Shown in pieces: positions 34,997 to 43,799 of a DNA stretch of 64,000 nucleotides. Numbering within the stretch: the stretch's first letter is position 1; every line of letters starts with the position of its first letter. The stretch spans positions 1-64,000 of the forward strand of contig JAHENC010000021.1 in assembly GCA_024643365.1 (NCBI GenBank), written 5' to 3'. The translations under genes were made by a program, and so were the position numbers. Source of the stretch: Crocinitomicaceae bacterium. Lineage in GTDB: Bacteria; Bacteroidota; Bacteroidia; Flavobacteriales_D; Crocinitomicaceae. The notes below the pieces were generated by a model, which saw only the letters and a program-made list of their open reading frames with translations, did no database searches and had not been told where the DNA came from.

Positions 34997-36665
34997 CATT
35001 CACCACTTTCGACCATATTTGAACATTCCCACAACGATCTGTTACTCGAAATTCCATCGAAAGTACATTTTCTGACGGTGGACCAATTATCGTAGCGCGA
35101 CGGTCATTTTTCCATGTAACCAAATTGCTTTTTTGATCAAAATATACCGTATTCCATTCGCCATTTATCAATAACTCGTACTTGGCAATTCCTGATTGTC
35201 CATCCGTCATTTTCCAGGAAAATTGATTTGGAATAACCACGTTACTCGATGTTGGCATGAATACAATTTTTGGAGCTATCGTATCAACTTTGATGGAAAA
35301 AGTTCCCAATTGCTTGGACTCAGAAGCGAGCCAACCATTTTCGCGAGTAGATTCCAGCGCATCACCATTAATCGCTAAATATTGTTTTTCGATTGCAGGA
35401 GTGTTCTTCGCCCTCATTTCGATACAAATTGGCTTTTGAATGACTGTTTTTGAGTTTCCAAATTGTCCCAAAGAAAAATTCATCGTCTTTTTGATAGGCT
35501 CGTAAAAAGTATTTGGATCCACCAACACCTTCATGTTTTCGGAACGAAATATATATAATGCCTCTGGGATGAAATAAAGAAGTGAATCAAAAAACGGATG
35601 CTTATTATGATTCATATCAAACGGATATTCGATCAATAATTCATGTTGACTTACATTACCGTTTACATCTTCTAACATTAAAGAACAGGAAATTGAATCC
35701 ATTCCATTCAAGGAAATTCCTCCCAGCGATTCTAATTGATAAATAGTCAATGGATTATGCTTATTCCGAAAAAGTTTCTGGTATTTGATTCCCTTTGATT
35801 TATATTCATCGTAGTCCATATGATTATTCACGTACCTCGAATCATCAAAAGAAATTTCAGCCATTTCAAAACCAAATTGTTCGTGATTTGAACTTACTAT
35901 TTCCGCTGAAAACAAACCAAATCCATGTCCACCTAACTTCATCGGGTCCGTTGCTGAAATTGTGATTCCCAATTTACCCTTTCCTTGAATAAAATCTTGG
36001 GGAAGTTTCACTCGATGAACATTCTTGGTTAACGGAACAACCAATGATTTACCCGGAATAACATATCCATTTTCATCAATAGCAAGTAAACGAACGCCGT
36101 GTAAACTTGGTGGAGTCGCATCACTGACATGAAATCCATGTAGAAGAGGATTCAAAGCATGTTCCGTTTTTGTGTCCCGCAACTCAAAATGCAAATGTGG
36201 ACCGGTCGAATTCCCACTATTTCCAGAGAGGGCAATTTGTTCACCTTTGTTTACGGGTAGTTCATTCGGACTAAATTTCCAATCAATCTCATTTTGTTTA
36301 AATTGAATTTGAGTCGGAATAACAAAGGAGTTAATCCGCTCAGAGAATTGAGAACAGTGAGCATATACAGAAGTTAGTCCATTCGGGTGATCAATATAAA
36401 TAACACGGCCGTAGCCACTTGGGGAAATCCGAATACGCGAAATGTATCCATCAGCCACTGCGAAAAGTGGAATCCCTTCTATTCCATCCGTTCGAAAATC
36501 CAATCCCATATGAAAGTGATTAGGACGAATGTCTCCGAAACCAGCACTTAATTCCGGTTTAGCCGTTCCAATTGGCAGACACCAAATTGAATCCGCAGTA
36601 ATCATTTGAGACCAAACGGTAAAATTGACTGCTAAGAAAAGGAGGAATGTAAAGGATTTGAACAT
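34977..36665 (-). CDS. M23-family (LytM) metallopeptidase, periplasmic
   Basis: 562 aa from ATG 36665, the first codon of a clear signal peptide (MFKSFTFLLFLAVNFTVWS, then QMITAD). The peptidase domain is N-terminal: NHFHMGLDFRTDG gives Zn ligands His52 and Asp56, and GPHLHFEL gives His157/His159 (one ligand, one catalytic). The H-x3-D / HxH pattern is intact, so an active peptidoglycan endopeptidase is expected. About 390 residues follow, with beta-rich Ig-like segments of unknown function; this long extension is usual for Bacteroidota members. A -7 box three bases before the ATG predicts a leaderless message. Confidence 0.9.
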   Translation of the reverse strand: MFKSFTFLLFLAVNFTVWSQMITADSIWCLPIGTAKPELSAGFGDIRPNHFHMGLDFRTDGIEGIPLFAVADGYISRIRISPSGYGRVIYIDHPNGLTSVYAHCSQFSERINSFVIPTQIQFKQNEIDWKFSPNELPVNKGEQIALSGNSGNSTGPHLHFELRDTKTEHALNPLLHGFHVSDATPPSLHGVRLLAIDENGYVIPGKSLVVPLTKNVHRVKLPQDFIQGKGKLGITISATDPMKLGGHGFGLFSAEIVSSNHEQFGFEMAEISFDDSRYVNNHMDYDEYKSKGIKYQKLFRNKHNPLTIYQLESLGGISLNGMDSISCSLMLEDVNGNVSQHELLIEYPFDMNHNKHPFFDSLLYFIPEALYIFRSENMKVLVDPNTFYEPIKKTMNFSLGQFGNSKTVIQKPICIEMRAKNTPAIEKQYLAINGDALESTRENGWLASESKQLGTFSIKVDTIAPKIVFMPTSSNVVIPNQFSWKMTDGQSGIAKYELLINGEWNTVYFDQKSNLVTWKNDRRATIIGPPSENVLSMEFRVTDRCGNVQIWSKVVNVIDEPR

Positions 36666-36668
36666 AGA

Positions 36669-36676
36669 CAAAGATA
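36669..36676 (-). promoter_or_regulatory. -7 box of the M23 peptidase gene, three bases before the ATG
   Basis: TATCTTTG on the minus strand with TCT before the ATG at 36665; this also decides the start over the ATG 30 codons upstream. Confidence 0.5.
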
Positions 36677-36736
36677 CACTTTCAAAAAAAATGCAAAATA
36701 GATTGGGAAAAATGATAAATGTAATCGAATGCTTGT

Positions 36737-36744
36737 TAACTTTG
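36737..36744 (+). promoter_or_regulatory. -7 box of the coiled-coil/zapA/rny operon
   Basis: TAACTTTG, 16 nt before ATG 36761. Confidence 0.5.
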
Positions 36745-36760
36745 TACAAAGTCAAAAGTA

Positions 36761-37075
36761 ATGACTGAAAAGATTCAAGATACCATACAAGAAATTAGTC
36801 GAAAAGCAGTTCGAATTGGGGAAGCCCTTCGTTCAGAACGTTCGAAAAACGAGATTCTTCAAGAAGAAATCGATCGTAATAAGGAAGAATTAGCCAAAGA
36901 ATTAACGGCTAATACTCACTTGAAGGCCGAAATTGAGTCCTTAAAGTCAGCTTTACATTTGGCTGAAAACAAAGTCGTTGAAGTTCCTGCTCCGGTAATA
37001 GGGAGAACTGAACAGGAAATTGATGAACTAGTAAAAGAAATTGAATTCTGTATCGAACAGTTGAAGCAATCATAA
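36761..37075 (+). CDS. Small coiled-coil protein upstream of zapA
   Basis: 104 aa, almost entirely helical heptad repeats (about residues 5-70: IQDTIQEISRKAVRIGEALRSERSKNEILQ, then EELAKELTAN...KAEIESLKSALHLAENK), a short Pro-rich hinge (VEVPAPVIG) and a second helix (EQEIDELVKEIEFCIEQLKQ). Cytosolic; no signal. It overlaps zapA as TAATG. The position and shape resemble ZapB-like partners of ZapA, but that is inference from context only. Confidence 0.8.
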   Translation: MTEKIQDTIQEISRKAVRIGEALRSERSKNEILQEEIDRNKEELAKELTANTHLKAEIESLKSALHLAENKVVEVPAPVIGRTEQEIDELVKEIEFCIEQLKQS

Positions 37076-37368
37076 TGAGCAAAGTATCACTTAAAATTAC
37101 CATTGCAGGAAGAACTTACCCACTTAATGTGCCGGCAAGTGATGAAGAAAAGGTAACGAAAGCTGCTGCGGATATTAATAAAGCAGTGGAAATGCTGCGT
37201 AAAAATTATGCTGTAAATGATAATCAAGACTTGATCGCTATGTCTGCTTTGCAATTATTAGCCAAAGCGACGAGTGAGAATGTACCCGTTGCACAAGTTC
37301 CTGTAGACTATAGTGAAATTGAGGAGGCGTTGCAAAACCTTTCTTCAGATTTAGACGGAATTCAATAA
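37075..37368 (+). CDS. zapA: Cell-division protein ZapA
   Basis: 97 aa. The N-terminal ZapA beta-hairpin domain (SLKITIAGRTYPLNVPASDEEKVTKAAADINKAVEML) is followed by a C-terminal helix (QDLIAMSALQLLAKATSE...) that dimerises. ZapA cross-links FtsZ filaments at midcell. It is slightly shorter than E. coli ZapA (109 aa). It is coupled to the upstream coiled-coil gene and lies 46 bp before rny. Confidence 0.93.
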   Translation: MSKVSLKITIAGRTYPLNVPASDEEKVTKAAADINKAVEMLRKNYAVNDNQDLIAMSALQLLAKATSENVPVAQVPVDYSEIEEALQNLSSDLDGIQ

Positions 37369-37414
37369 TTTACGTTCGTTTCAACGACCAATATTCATAC
37401 ATAATTAAAAGAAT

Positions 37415-38944
37415 ATGTGGTCAGTAGGATTATTAATAGGTTTGATTGGTGGCGCAGGAGCAACAGTGATTGCACAGCGTTTCTTAATCAAATCTAAAAG
37501 TCAAGAAATTATTAAAAATGCCGAAATCGAGGCAGAAAACATTCGTAAAGAACGCGCACTTCAATCCAAAGAGAAATTTTTAAAACAAAAAGAAGAGCAC
37601 GAGGAATCTATTCGCGAGCGAGAAAAACGCATGCAATCAAACGAAGATCGTTACCGTGCTAAAGAAAAAACACTAAATCAAAAGCTTGAAGACCTGAACC
37701 GCAAAGAGAAAGAAGCGGAGAAATCAAAAGCTGATTATGAAGTGAAAGCAAGTGCGCTTGAGTTACGCCAACAAGAATTAGATAAAATTCAGCAAAAACA
37801 AGTGGCTGAATTATCTAAAATAAGCAACTTGAGTCCGGAGGACGCGAAAAAAGATTTGATGACTGCGCTTACAGATGAAGCTCGTACAGCAGCTATGTCT
37901 ACCATCAAAGAAATCACAGAAGAAGCGAAATTGAATGCGAATAAAGAAGCACGCAAAATCGTTATTCAATCGATTCAACGTGTAGCTACAGAGCAAGCCA
38001 TCGAAAATGCTGTTTCTGTTTTCAATATTGAATCCGACGAGGTAAAAGGTAGAATTATTGGTCGTGAAGGACGAAACATTCGTGCATTAGAAGCGGCAAC
38101 AGGTGTTGAAATTATCGTTGATGATACACCAGAGGCAATCATTCTTTCGTGTTTTGACCCAGTAAGACGCGAAATCGCACGTTTATCCTTACACCAACTT
38201 GTTTCTGATGGACGTATTCACCCAGCTCGTATTGAGGAAGTGGTAGCGAAAACACGTAAACAACTGGACGAAGAAATTGCTGAGACTGGTCGTCGTACAT
38301 GTATAGATTTAGGAATTCACGGACTTCATCCAGAATTGATGCGTATGGTGGGAAGAATGAAATACCGTTCTTCTTATGGACAAAACTTGCTTCAACACTC
38401 GAGAGAAGTAGCAAATCTTTGTGCAATCATGGCAGCTGAACTTGGATTGAATGTTAAATTGGCAAAACGCGCAGGATTACTTCATGATATTGGTAAAGTT
38501 CCAGACGAAGAGCCAGAATTACCTCACGCTATCCTAGGGATGAAAATCGCTGAGAAATTCGGTGAAAAAGGTGATGTATTGAACGCCATTGGTGCTCACC
38601 ACGACGAAATCGAAATGACCACGTTGATTTCACCAATCGTACAAGTGTGTGATGCCATTTCAGGTGCACGCCCTGGTGCAAGACGTGAAATCGTTGAGGC
38701 ATACATTAAACGTATTAAAGAACTAGAAAACCTTGCTTTATCTTATGAAGGAGTTTCTAGTGCTTATGCTATTCAAGCGGGAAGAGAACTTCGCGTTCTT
38801 GTAGAAGCAGAGAAAGTATCTGATCAGCGTTCTGAGGAACTATCTTTCACAATCTCTCAGCGCATTCAAACCGAAATGACCTATCCTGGACAAGTCAAGG
38901 TGACCGTCATTCGAGAAAAAAGATCTGTTAATTACGCTAAATAA
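37415..38944 (+). CDS. rny: Ribonuclease Y
   Basis: 509 aa. N-terminal membrane anchor (about 3-24, [20 protein letters not shown]), a long charged coiled coil (about 25-165), a KH domain (about 200-260, [21 protein letters not shown]) and an HD domain with the metal pair His-Asp in [10 protein letters not shown] plus [15 protein letters not shown]. This endoribonuclease starts mRNA decay at the membrane. Length and domain order are as in B. subtilis Rny (520 aa). A terminator follows five bases after the stop. Confidence 0.97.
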   Translation: MWSVGLLIGLIGGAGATVIAQRFLIKSKSQEIIKNAEIEAENIRKERALQSKEKFLKQKEEHEESIREREKRMQSNEDRYRAKEKTLNQKLEDLNRKEKEAEKSKADYEVKASALELRQQELDKIQQKQVAELSKISNLSPEDAKKDLMTALTDEARTAAMSTIKEITEEAKLNANKEARKIVIQSIQRVATEQAIENAVSVFNIESDEVKGRIIGREGRNIRALEAATGVEIIVDDTPEAIILSCFDPVRREIARLSLHQLVSDGRIHPARIEEVVAKTRKQLDEEIAETGRRTCIDLGIHGLHPELMRMVGRMKYRSSYGQNLLQHSREVANLCAIMAAELGLNVKLAKRAGLLHDIGKVPDEEPELPHAILGMKIAEKFGEKGDVLNAIGAHHDEIEMTTLISPIVQVCDAISGARPGARREIVEAYIKRIKELENLALSYEGVSSAYAIQAGRELRVLVEAEKVSDQRSEELSFTISQRIQTEMTYPGQVKVTVIREKRSVNYAK

Positions 38945-38948
38945 TCAT

Positions 38949-38972
38949 AAGGGGAATTCGTTCCCCTTTTTT
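38949..38972 (+). terminator. Terminator after rny
   Basis: 8-bp perfect stem AAGGGGAA/TTCCCCTT with a TTCG loop (38957-38960), then a T run to 38972. Confidence 0.92.
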
Positions 38973-38986
38973 GTACACGATCGAAT

Positions 38987-40033
38987 ATGATTCCAGTAAA
39001 TTCCCTAGTGATTTCTGGTCCGTGTAGCGCGGAAACCCGAGAACAAGTTCTTGAGACAGCCCTAGGATTGTCCAAAGTAGGTATCGATTACTTTCGAGCT
39101 GGTATTTGGAAACCAAGAACACGTCCTGGAGAATTCGAAGGAATTGGTGATGTAGGGATTTCATGGATGTGCGAAGTACGCGAAACGTACGGTTTGAAAA
39201 TAGCAACAGAAGTCGCAAAAGCAGAACATGTCGAATTAGCACTCAAGAATAACTTCGATATGATTTGGGTCGGTGCTCGATCTACCGTTAATCCATTTAC
39301 CGTTCAAGAAATTGCAGAATCTCTGAAAGGGACGAACATCAAAGTCATGGTGAAAAATCCGGTGAATCCAGACCTTAAACTTTGGATCGGAGCAATTGAA
39401 CGCATTTGGAAAGCTGGAATAACTGATGTGAGCGCAATTCACCGTGGATTCTCTGTTTACGAAAAAACACTTTATCGAAATGACCCGAATTGGCAAATCC
39501 CAATTGACCTTAAACAAGAATTACCAGAAATCCCATTAATTTGTGATCCCTCTCATATTGGAGGAAGGGCACATTTACTTATGCCGTTGGCTCAAAAAGC
39601 AATGGACCTGAATTATGACGGATTAATGATTGAATCCCACGTTAATCCTTCTCTTGCTTGGACAGACGCTAAACAACAAATCACTCCGGCAGAATTAAAG
39701 GAATTGTTGAATTCTCTAACAATTCGTAATCGTGCGGAAATTGATGAGGACGCCATGCTTGCCTTTCGAGAGCAATTGACTCACACGGATGAATCAATCA
39801 TTCAGTTATTGAAAAATCGCATGCGAATTTCAGAACAGATTGGGGAATTCAAGAAGGACAAAAATCATGTCATATTGCAATCCAATAGATGGGAAGAAGC
39901 ACTTCGAAGCAATGTTTTAAAAGCAAGCTCAGAAGGAATCTCAGAAGAATTTGTCACACAACTTTTCAAACTGATTCATCAGGATTCTATTCGTATTCAA
40001 TCTGATATTCTATCAAAAGATGACCACGATTAA
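38987..40033 (+). CDS. Bifunctional DAHP synthase / chorismate mutase
   Basis: 348 aa fusion. Residues 1-~245 are a type I-beta/KDO8P-like DAHP synthase: SGPCSAETREQV, FRAGIWKPRTRPGEFEG, MIWVGARSTVNPF, VMVKNPVNPD, HRGFS and CDPSHIGG motifs with the metal-site Cys, His and Glu. Residues about 255-348 are an AroQ-type (all-helical) chorismate mutase: ENQ-like EQLTHTDESIIQLLKNRMRISEQIGEFKKDKN. It thus catalyses the first committed step of the shikimate pathway and the chorismate-to-prephenate step; in such fusions the mutase domain often mediates feedback by prephenate. It overlaps aroA by 14 bases. It has no visible promoter box of its own. Confidence 0.94.
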   Translation: MIPVNSLVISGPCSAETREQVLETALGLSKVGIDYFRAGIWKPRTRPGEFEGIGDVGISWMCEVRETYGLKIATEVAKAEHVELALKNNFDMIWVGARSTVNPFTVQEIAESLKGTNIKVMVKNPVNPDLKLWIGAIERIWKAGITDVSAIHRGFSVYEKTLYRNDPNWQIPIDLKQELPEIPLICDPSHIGGRAHLLMPLAQKAMDLNYDGLMIESHVNPSLAWTDAKQQITPAELKELLNSLTIRNRAEIDEDAMLAFREQLTHTDESIIQLLKNRMRISEQIGEFKKDKNHVILQSNRWEEALRSNVLKASSEGISEEFVTQLFKLIHQDSIRIQSDILSKDDHD

Positions 40034-41252
40034 TCCATTTAAAGTTCAACATGTCATTCACTCCAACGCTTCCAAAAGTGATGCGCAACGTTGTTTGATT
40101 CTTGCCGCTCTCGCAACTAAACCAACTAAACTAATTGGACTAGATCAATCTGAAGATATCTCCGCGATGTTGAACTGTATTCGAGAATTAGGCGCGAATT
40201 ACGACGTTAAAACCTTAACCGTAAATCCCGAATCAGTTGAACAAAAGGAAAGCATTTGCTTAAACGTTCAAGAAAGTGGATTCGCCCTGCGGACGTTGGC
40301 ATTTGTTGGAATGGCTTTCACCAAAAATCTAACGTTGACTGGTACCGGAAGCCTACTACATCGCGACCATTCGCAATTGTGCCTCATTCTGAAACAAATT
40401 GGATTTGCTGTTGAGTCCAATGGATTTAAATTGCCGATACACATTAGTGGAACAGCTACTAAAAATAAGGTAAGTGTGAATGGCGAAGCAGGTTCACAAG
40501 CTATTAGTGGATTATTTTTACTCGCTCCATTTTTGCAACATGATTCTTACGTATCCGTTGAAAATCTAAAAAGCAAACCCTACTTGGAAATGACCATTAA
40601 TCGCATGCGCGATTTTGGCATTGTCATACATACAATGAATGATGGTAGCTATCATATACCCGGAAATCAACGTATTGAAAAGGAAGAAATACAAATTGAA
40701 GGAGATTGGAGCGGAGCAGCTAATCACATTGTCGGCGCGGCAATTTCGGGAATGCTTGAATTGCACGGATTAAAAAAGGACTCACTGCAAGCAGATCGAG
40801 AAATTCTTCGCGTAATTCAAGATTTCGGCGCAACGATAAGTTGGAAGGACAATGTTCTATTCGTACATAAATCGAAGTTAAACTTACCCTTCGAAACAAA
40901 CATTTCTCATTGCCCCGATTTATTCCCTATTCTAGTTGTCCTTGCTTGTGCCTCGAAAGGAACCTCCAAAATTTTAGGAGTGAATCGCCTTAAAAATAAA
41001 GAATCTGATCGTTTAAAGGTGATGTGTGAAGTCTTGAATAAATTTGAAATATCCTATCAACTAAGTGAAAATGAAATTTGCATTTATGGAACTGGCGAAG
41101 TTAAAGGCGGAGAAATTGAGACTCACAATGATCACCGAATCGCGATGGCAGGAACAATAGCAGCATGTATTGCCATCAATTTCATTCAACTTTCGAACGC
41201 ATCTTGCGTTTCAAAGTCGTATCCGGAATTCTTTAAAGACTTGGGTCGTTAA
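40020..41252 (+). CDS. aroA: 3-phosphoshikimate 1-carboxyvinyltransferase (EPSP synthase)
   Basis: 410 aa. Joins phosphoenolpyruvate to shikimate-3-phosphate. The N-terminal substrate loop SNASKSDAQRCLI replaces the usual S-K-S-x-x-x-R context in order. The glyphosate-site segment, normally LGNAGTAMRP, here reads ESGFALRTLAFV, so it is a diverged (Bacteroidota-type, class II-like) enzyme. LLHRDHSQL, VNGEAGSQAISGLFL, HCPDLFPILVVLA, RLKNKESDR and HNDHRIAMA are further family motifs. Length is slightly under E. coli AroA (427 aa). It ends one base before a convergent lipoprotein gene. Confidence 0.92.
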   Translation: MTTINPFKVQHVIHSNASKSDAQRCLILAALATKPTKLIGLDQSEDISAMLNCIRELGANYDVKTLTVNPESVEQKESICLNVQESGFALRTLAFVGMAFTKNLTLTGTGSLLHRDHSQLCLILKQIGFAVESNGFKLPIHISGTATKNKVSVNGEAGSQAISGLFLLAPFLQHDSYVSVENLKSKPYLEMTINRMRDFGIVIHTMNDGSYHIPGNQRIEKEEIQIEGDWSGAANHIVGAAISGMLELHGLKKDSLQADREILRVIQDFGATISWKDNVLFVHKSKLNLPFETNISHCPDLFPILVVLACASKGTSKILGVNRLKNKESDRLKVMCEVLNKFEISYQLSENEICIYGTGEVKGGEIETHNDHRIAMAGTIAACIAINFIQLSNASCVSKSYPEFFKDLGR

Positions 41253-41253
41253 T

Positions 41254-41805
41254 TTACTTCGCTGAAAACTGTGTTTGACTGTACTCAAAAAAGTCCATGT
41301 CAATATATTTGAGTCGGTTTTCAATATCCTTACGTTTTGTTGGTTTGATTTTCTCCTTCAACAAAAGTTCGTAGTAAAATTTTACTTTTTCAGGGTCACG
41401 CGGTTCGATTAATACATCATAAGTGCTCGCCAAACTTTCCAATAAAAAATCCTTATTAGCATAATTTGGGAACAATTGAATCAAAGTGTCACCATAGGCG
41501 ACAGATTGTTCATATGCTTGTAAATCACTGTACTTGATATGTACTTTAAACAAACAATCCGCCGAAAATGAATCCTCTGGATAGGCGCGATAATAAGCTA
41601 ATAAACGATTAATGAGTTCAATATTCGTTAAGCTAGGCATTTTAGCTGCTTGAATCGGATCTTTTTGAATAGCCATAATGGAATCTTCCATTTCCTTTAT
41701 GCTCGTTTTTAATTCTGCTTTTTTGTCCGTTTTTGCAGGACCGCCACATGATTCAACGATAAGCGCAAAACTTAGCAGTACGATTAAGGTGTAAATTGAT
41801 CTCAT
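41254..41805 (-). CDS. Lipoprotein with helical (TPR-like) repeats
   Basis: 183 aa. Lipobox VESC at about residues 17-20 (MRSIYTLIVLLSFALIVESCGG), so lipid-anchored after LspA cleavage. The mature part is helical: a coiled stretch (KAELKTSIKEMEDSIMAIQ) then TPR-like pairs (NIELINRLLAYYRAYPEDSFSADCLFKVHIKYSDLQAYEQSVAYGDTLIQLFPN). Function not recognised. It overlaps def by four bases (ATGA) in a ruvX-def-lipoprotein unit. Confidence 0.82.
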   Translation of the reverse strand: MRSIYTLIVLLSFALIVESCGGPAKTDKKAELKTSIKEMEDSIMAIQKDPIQAAKMPSLTNIELINRLLAYYRAYPEDSFSADCLFKVHIKYSDLQAYEQSVAYGDTLIQLFPNYANKDFLLESLASTYDVLIEPRDPEKVKFYYELLLKEKIKPTKRKDIENRLKYIDMDFFEYSQTQFSAK

Positions 41806-42401
41806 ATCATTTTTGGTTTTTTACCACCTGGAAAGGACATTTTGTAATCGACGTCGATTCTCCCTGAGGTAATATTTTGTAGTCGCTTCGTTAACATTTT
41901 CTTTTTCAATGGTGACAAGTGATCCGTAAACAAAATTCCTTCGATGTGATCATACTCATGCTGAATGATTCTAGCAGCATATCCGTCGAATGTTTCCTCA
42001 TGGAATTCCCAATTTTCATCGAAATATGTGATGAGTACTTTCTCTTGACGAAAAACGTTTTCACGTACTTGTGGGATTGACAAGCAACCTTCCTGAAAAG
42101 ACCACTTTTCACCTGTTTCTTCTTCAATAATCGGATTAATGAATACCTTTTTGAAATCTGAAATCCCCTCCGCTCTTGGATCTGGTTCATCGTCTTCCTC
42201 ATCAGCGAATGGACTTCCATCTACGATAAATAAACGAATACTTTTACCAATTTGTGGGGCCGCAAGTCCCACTCCCTTTGCATGATACATAGTATCAAAC
42301 ATGTTAGCAATCAACTTTGATAAGTCAGGGTATTTTTCATCAATTTCCTCAGCTTCTTTTTTTAGAACTGGGTCTCCGTAAGCGACAATAGGTAAAATCA
42401 T
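41802..42401 (-). CDS. def: Peptide deformylase
   Basis: 199 aa metalloenzyme that removes the N-formyl group from nascent proteins. All three motifs are intact: GVGLAAPQIG (43-52), EGCLSIP (104-110, ligand Cys106) and QHEYDHIEG (147-155, ligands His148/His152, catalytic Glu149). An acidic insert (FADEEDDEPDPRAEG, about 65-79) lengthens it compared with E. coli Def (169 aa); similar inserts occur in relatives. TAATTTTA, a one-mismatch -7 box, ends four bases before the ATG. ruvX lies 30 bases upstream. Confidence 0.97.
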   Translation of the reverse strand: MILPIVAYGDPVLKKEAEEIDEKYPDLSKLIANMFDTMYHAKGVGLAAPQIGKSIRLFIVDGSPFADEEDDEPDPRAEGISDFKKVFINPIIEEETGEKWSFQEGCLSIPQVRENVFRQEKVLITYFDENWEFHEETFDGYAARIIQHEYDHIEGILFTDHLSPLKKKMLTKRLQNITSGRIDVDYKMSFPGGKKPKMI

Positions 42402-42431
42402 GCTGTAAAATTAGTGAATTCCTTATTGAAA

Positions 42432-42839
42432 TTATTGTTGTGAGAGGTAATCTTGTAAAATCAACGTAGCGGCAAGTTTGTCCACTAGTGATTTTTGCTT
42501 CATTTGTTTTTTCTTACCCACTAGATGAATGGTTTCCATGGCGCGCGACGAACTGAAACGCTCATCTTGTAATACAATCTTACATTGTGGGAATTGTTTC
42601 CCTAACACCTCCTTTAACAGGCGGACATTTTCCGTAATGTGTGTATCAGACCCATCCAATCTTGTTGGGAATCCAAGTACGATCATGGAAATGGATTCCT
42701 TACTGAATAATTGAATTAAAAACTCCATTAAAGTACTAGAATCAACGGTCGTAAGTGGACTCGCAATGATCGCATAATCATCAGTGATTGCTAGGCCCGT
42801 GCGCTTCAATCCAAAATCAATTGCAAGTATTTTTGACAT
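42432..42839 (-). CDS. ruvX: RuvX/YqgF (putative Holliday junction resolvase / pre-16S rRNA nuclease)
   Basis: 135 aa RNase H-like fold. DFGLKRTGLAITDD (7-20) carries the first catalytic Asp, VLGFPTRLDGSD the middle motif, QDERFSSSRAME (about 92-103) the Glu and the last acidic residue is in LVDKLAATLILQDYL. In E. coli YqgF matures the 5' end of 16S rRNA. Length is typical (138 aa in E. coli). A perfect -7 box four bases before the ATG predicts a leaderless transcript. Confidence 0.93.
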   Translation of the reverse strand: MSKILAIDFGLKRTGLAITDDYAIIASPLTTVDSSTLMEFLIQLFSKESISMIVLGFPTRLDGSDTHITENVRLLKEVLGKQFPQCKIVLQDERFSSSRAMETIHLVGKKKQMKQKSLVDKLAATLILQDYLSQQ

Positions 42840-42843
42840 CTAA

Positions 42844-42851
42844 CAAAATTA
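42844..42851 (-). promoter_or_regulatory. -7 box of ruvX, four bases before the ATG
   Basis: TAATTTTG on the minus strand followed by TTAG and the ATG at 42839. Confidence 0.5.
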
Positions 42852-42943
42852 CGAAACAAAATCAGATACATAAAGATTTTACATACTGCATGACAAATTG
42901 AAGATGATTGCTTAATTTCACGGAGCTATTTTTTAACTGACCC

Positions 42944-43747
42944 ATGAAAGTCAACTTTTCCTTACAATTTCTCCTAAGCTTTTCCTTGCTCATTCTGATT
43001 TCATGTAAAAATCAAGGCGAAAAGACTATTGAATCCCCTTCTACAAAAAAACGTATAGCTTTTACTGAAGAAAATAAGAACCTCGCCGTATTTGAAAAAT
43101 ATGCATTGAAAATAGATGGTAACAAAACACTCTCAAAGATTCAAAGTTTGTTTTATACTGATTCTGATGGAAATACAACAGAGGCTTATGCATGGATTGA
43201 CGAAAAGATGGAAGTGCTGAAACTTCAACAAAATGAAAACTTAGCATCTGGAAAAAAAACGGAACGCACTTTTTATTTCTTGAATGGACTAAAAACAATG
43301 AGTCGTCAAATTAGTTACCATTATGAATTAAAAAAGCCATATTTCACCGAACAACGAAGTTATTATAGTTTAACTGGTGCTGTCATTGCAACGTTTAGTC
43401 GATACTCATCCACAGAGGAGTTAGATCGTACCGAACTCAAAAAAACCGAGAATCGAGCACTGAACCATCAAAATGCCTTGGCAATAATCAAACGTACGGG
43501 AGATTTCGAAACACGCTTTCGTGGATTTGACGAAGCCTTCGGAAGAAAATTCATCGTTCTAGGAACCGAAAAACAAACGAGTACCTTTGCCTTCAATGTG
43601 GAAAGTCCAATTCTGAAGCAGTTATCCCGTGCAGAAAACAAGTATAAAAACGAGCTTTTAGAAGTTCAGTTTTCTCCAATTACAGAACCTGATGGATTTA
43701 CTTTTCAAGCACTGGTGGACTTAAGCTTTACCTCTAAGGTGAAATAA
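42944..43747 (+). CDS. Hypothetical lipoprotein
   Basis: 267 aa with a lipobox LISC (MKVNFSLQFLLSFSLLILISCKNQ, lipidated Cys at about 21). The mature protein is polar and Lys/Glu-rich, with beta-strand-like stretches (TYFLNGLKTMSRQISYHYEL..., SFTFQALVDLSFTSKV) and no motif I recognise. It is on its own between ruvX (divergent) and a barrel gene. Bacteroidota lipoproteins may be surface-exposed when an acidic +2 signal is present; here KNQGE follows the Cys, so this is uncertain. Confidence 0.75.
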   Translation: MKVNFSLQFLLSFSLLILISCKNQGEKTIESPSTKKRIAFTEENKNLAVFEKYALKIDGNKTLSKIQSLFYTDSDGNTTEAYAWIDEKMEVLKLQQNENLASGKKTERTFYFLNGLKTMSRQISYHYELKKPYFTEQRSYYSLTGAVIATFSRYSSTEELDRTELKKTENRALNHQNALAIIKRTGDFETRFRGFDEAFGRKFIVLGTEKQTSTFAFNVESPILKQLSRAENKYKNELLEVQFSPITEPDGFTFQALVDLSFTSKVK

Positions 43748-43799
43748 TGAACTTTTTTCCTTTTTAAGCGTATTTACAACACAACAAATTATATCCGTT

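Noticed and set aside
37369-37414. Site for 6S RNA, which lies beside zapA in Proteobacteria
   Set aside because: The gap is only 46 bases and contains no long hairpin.
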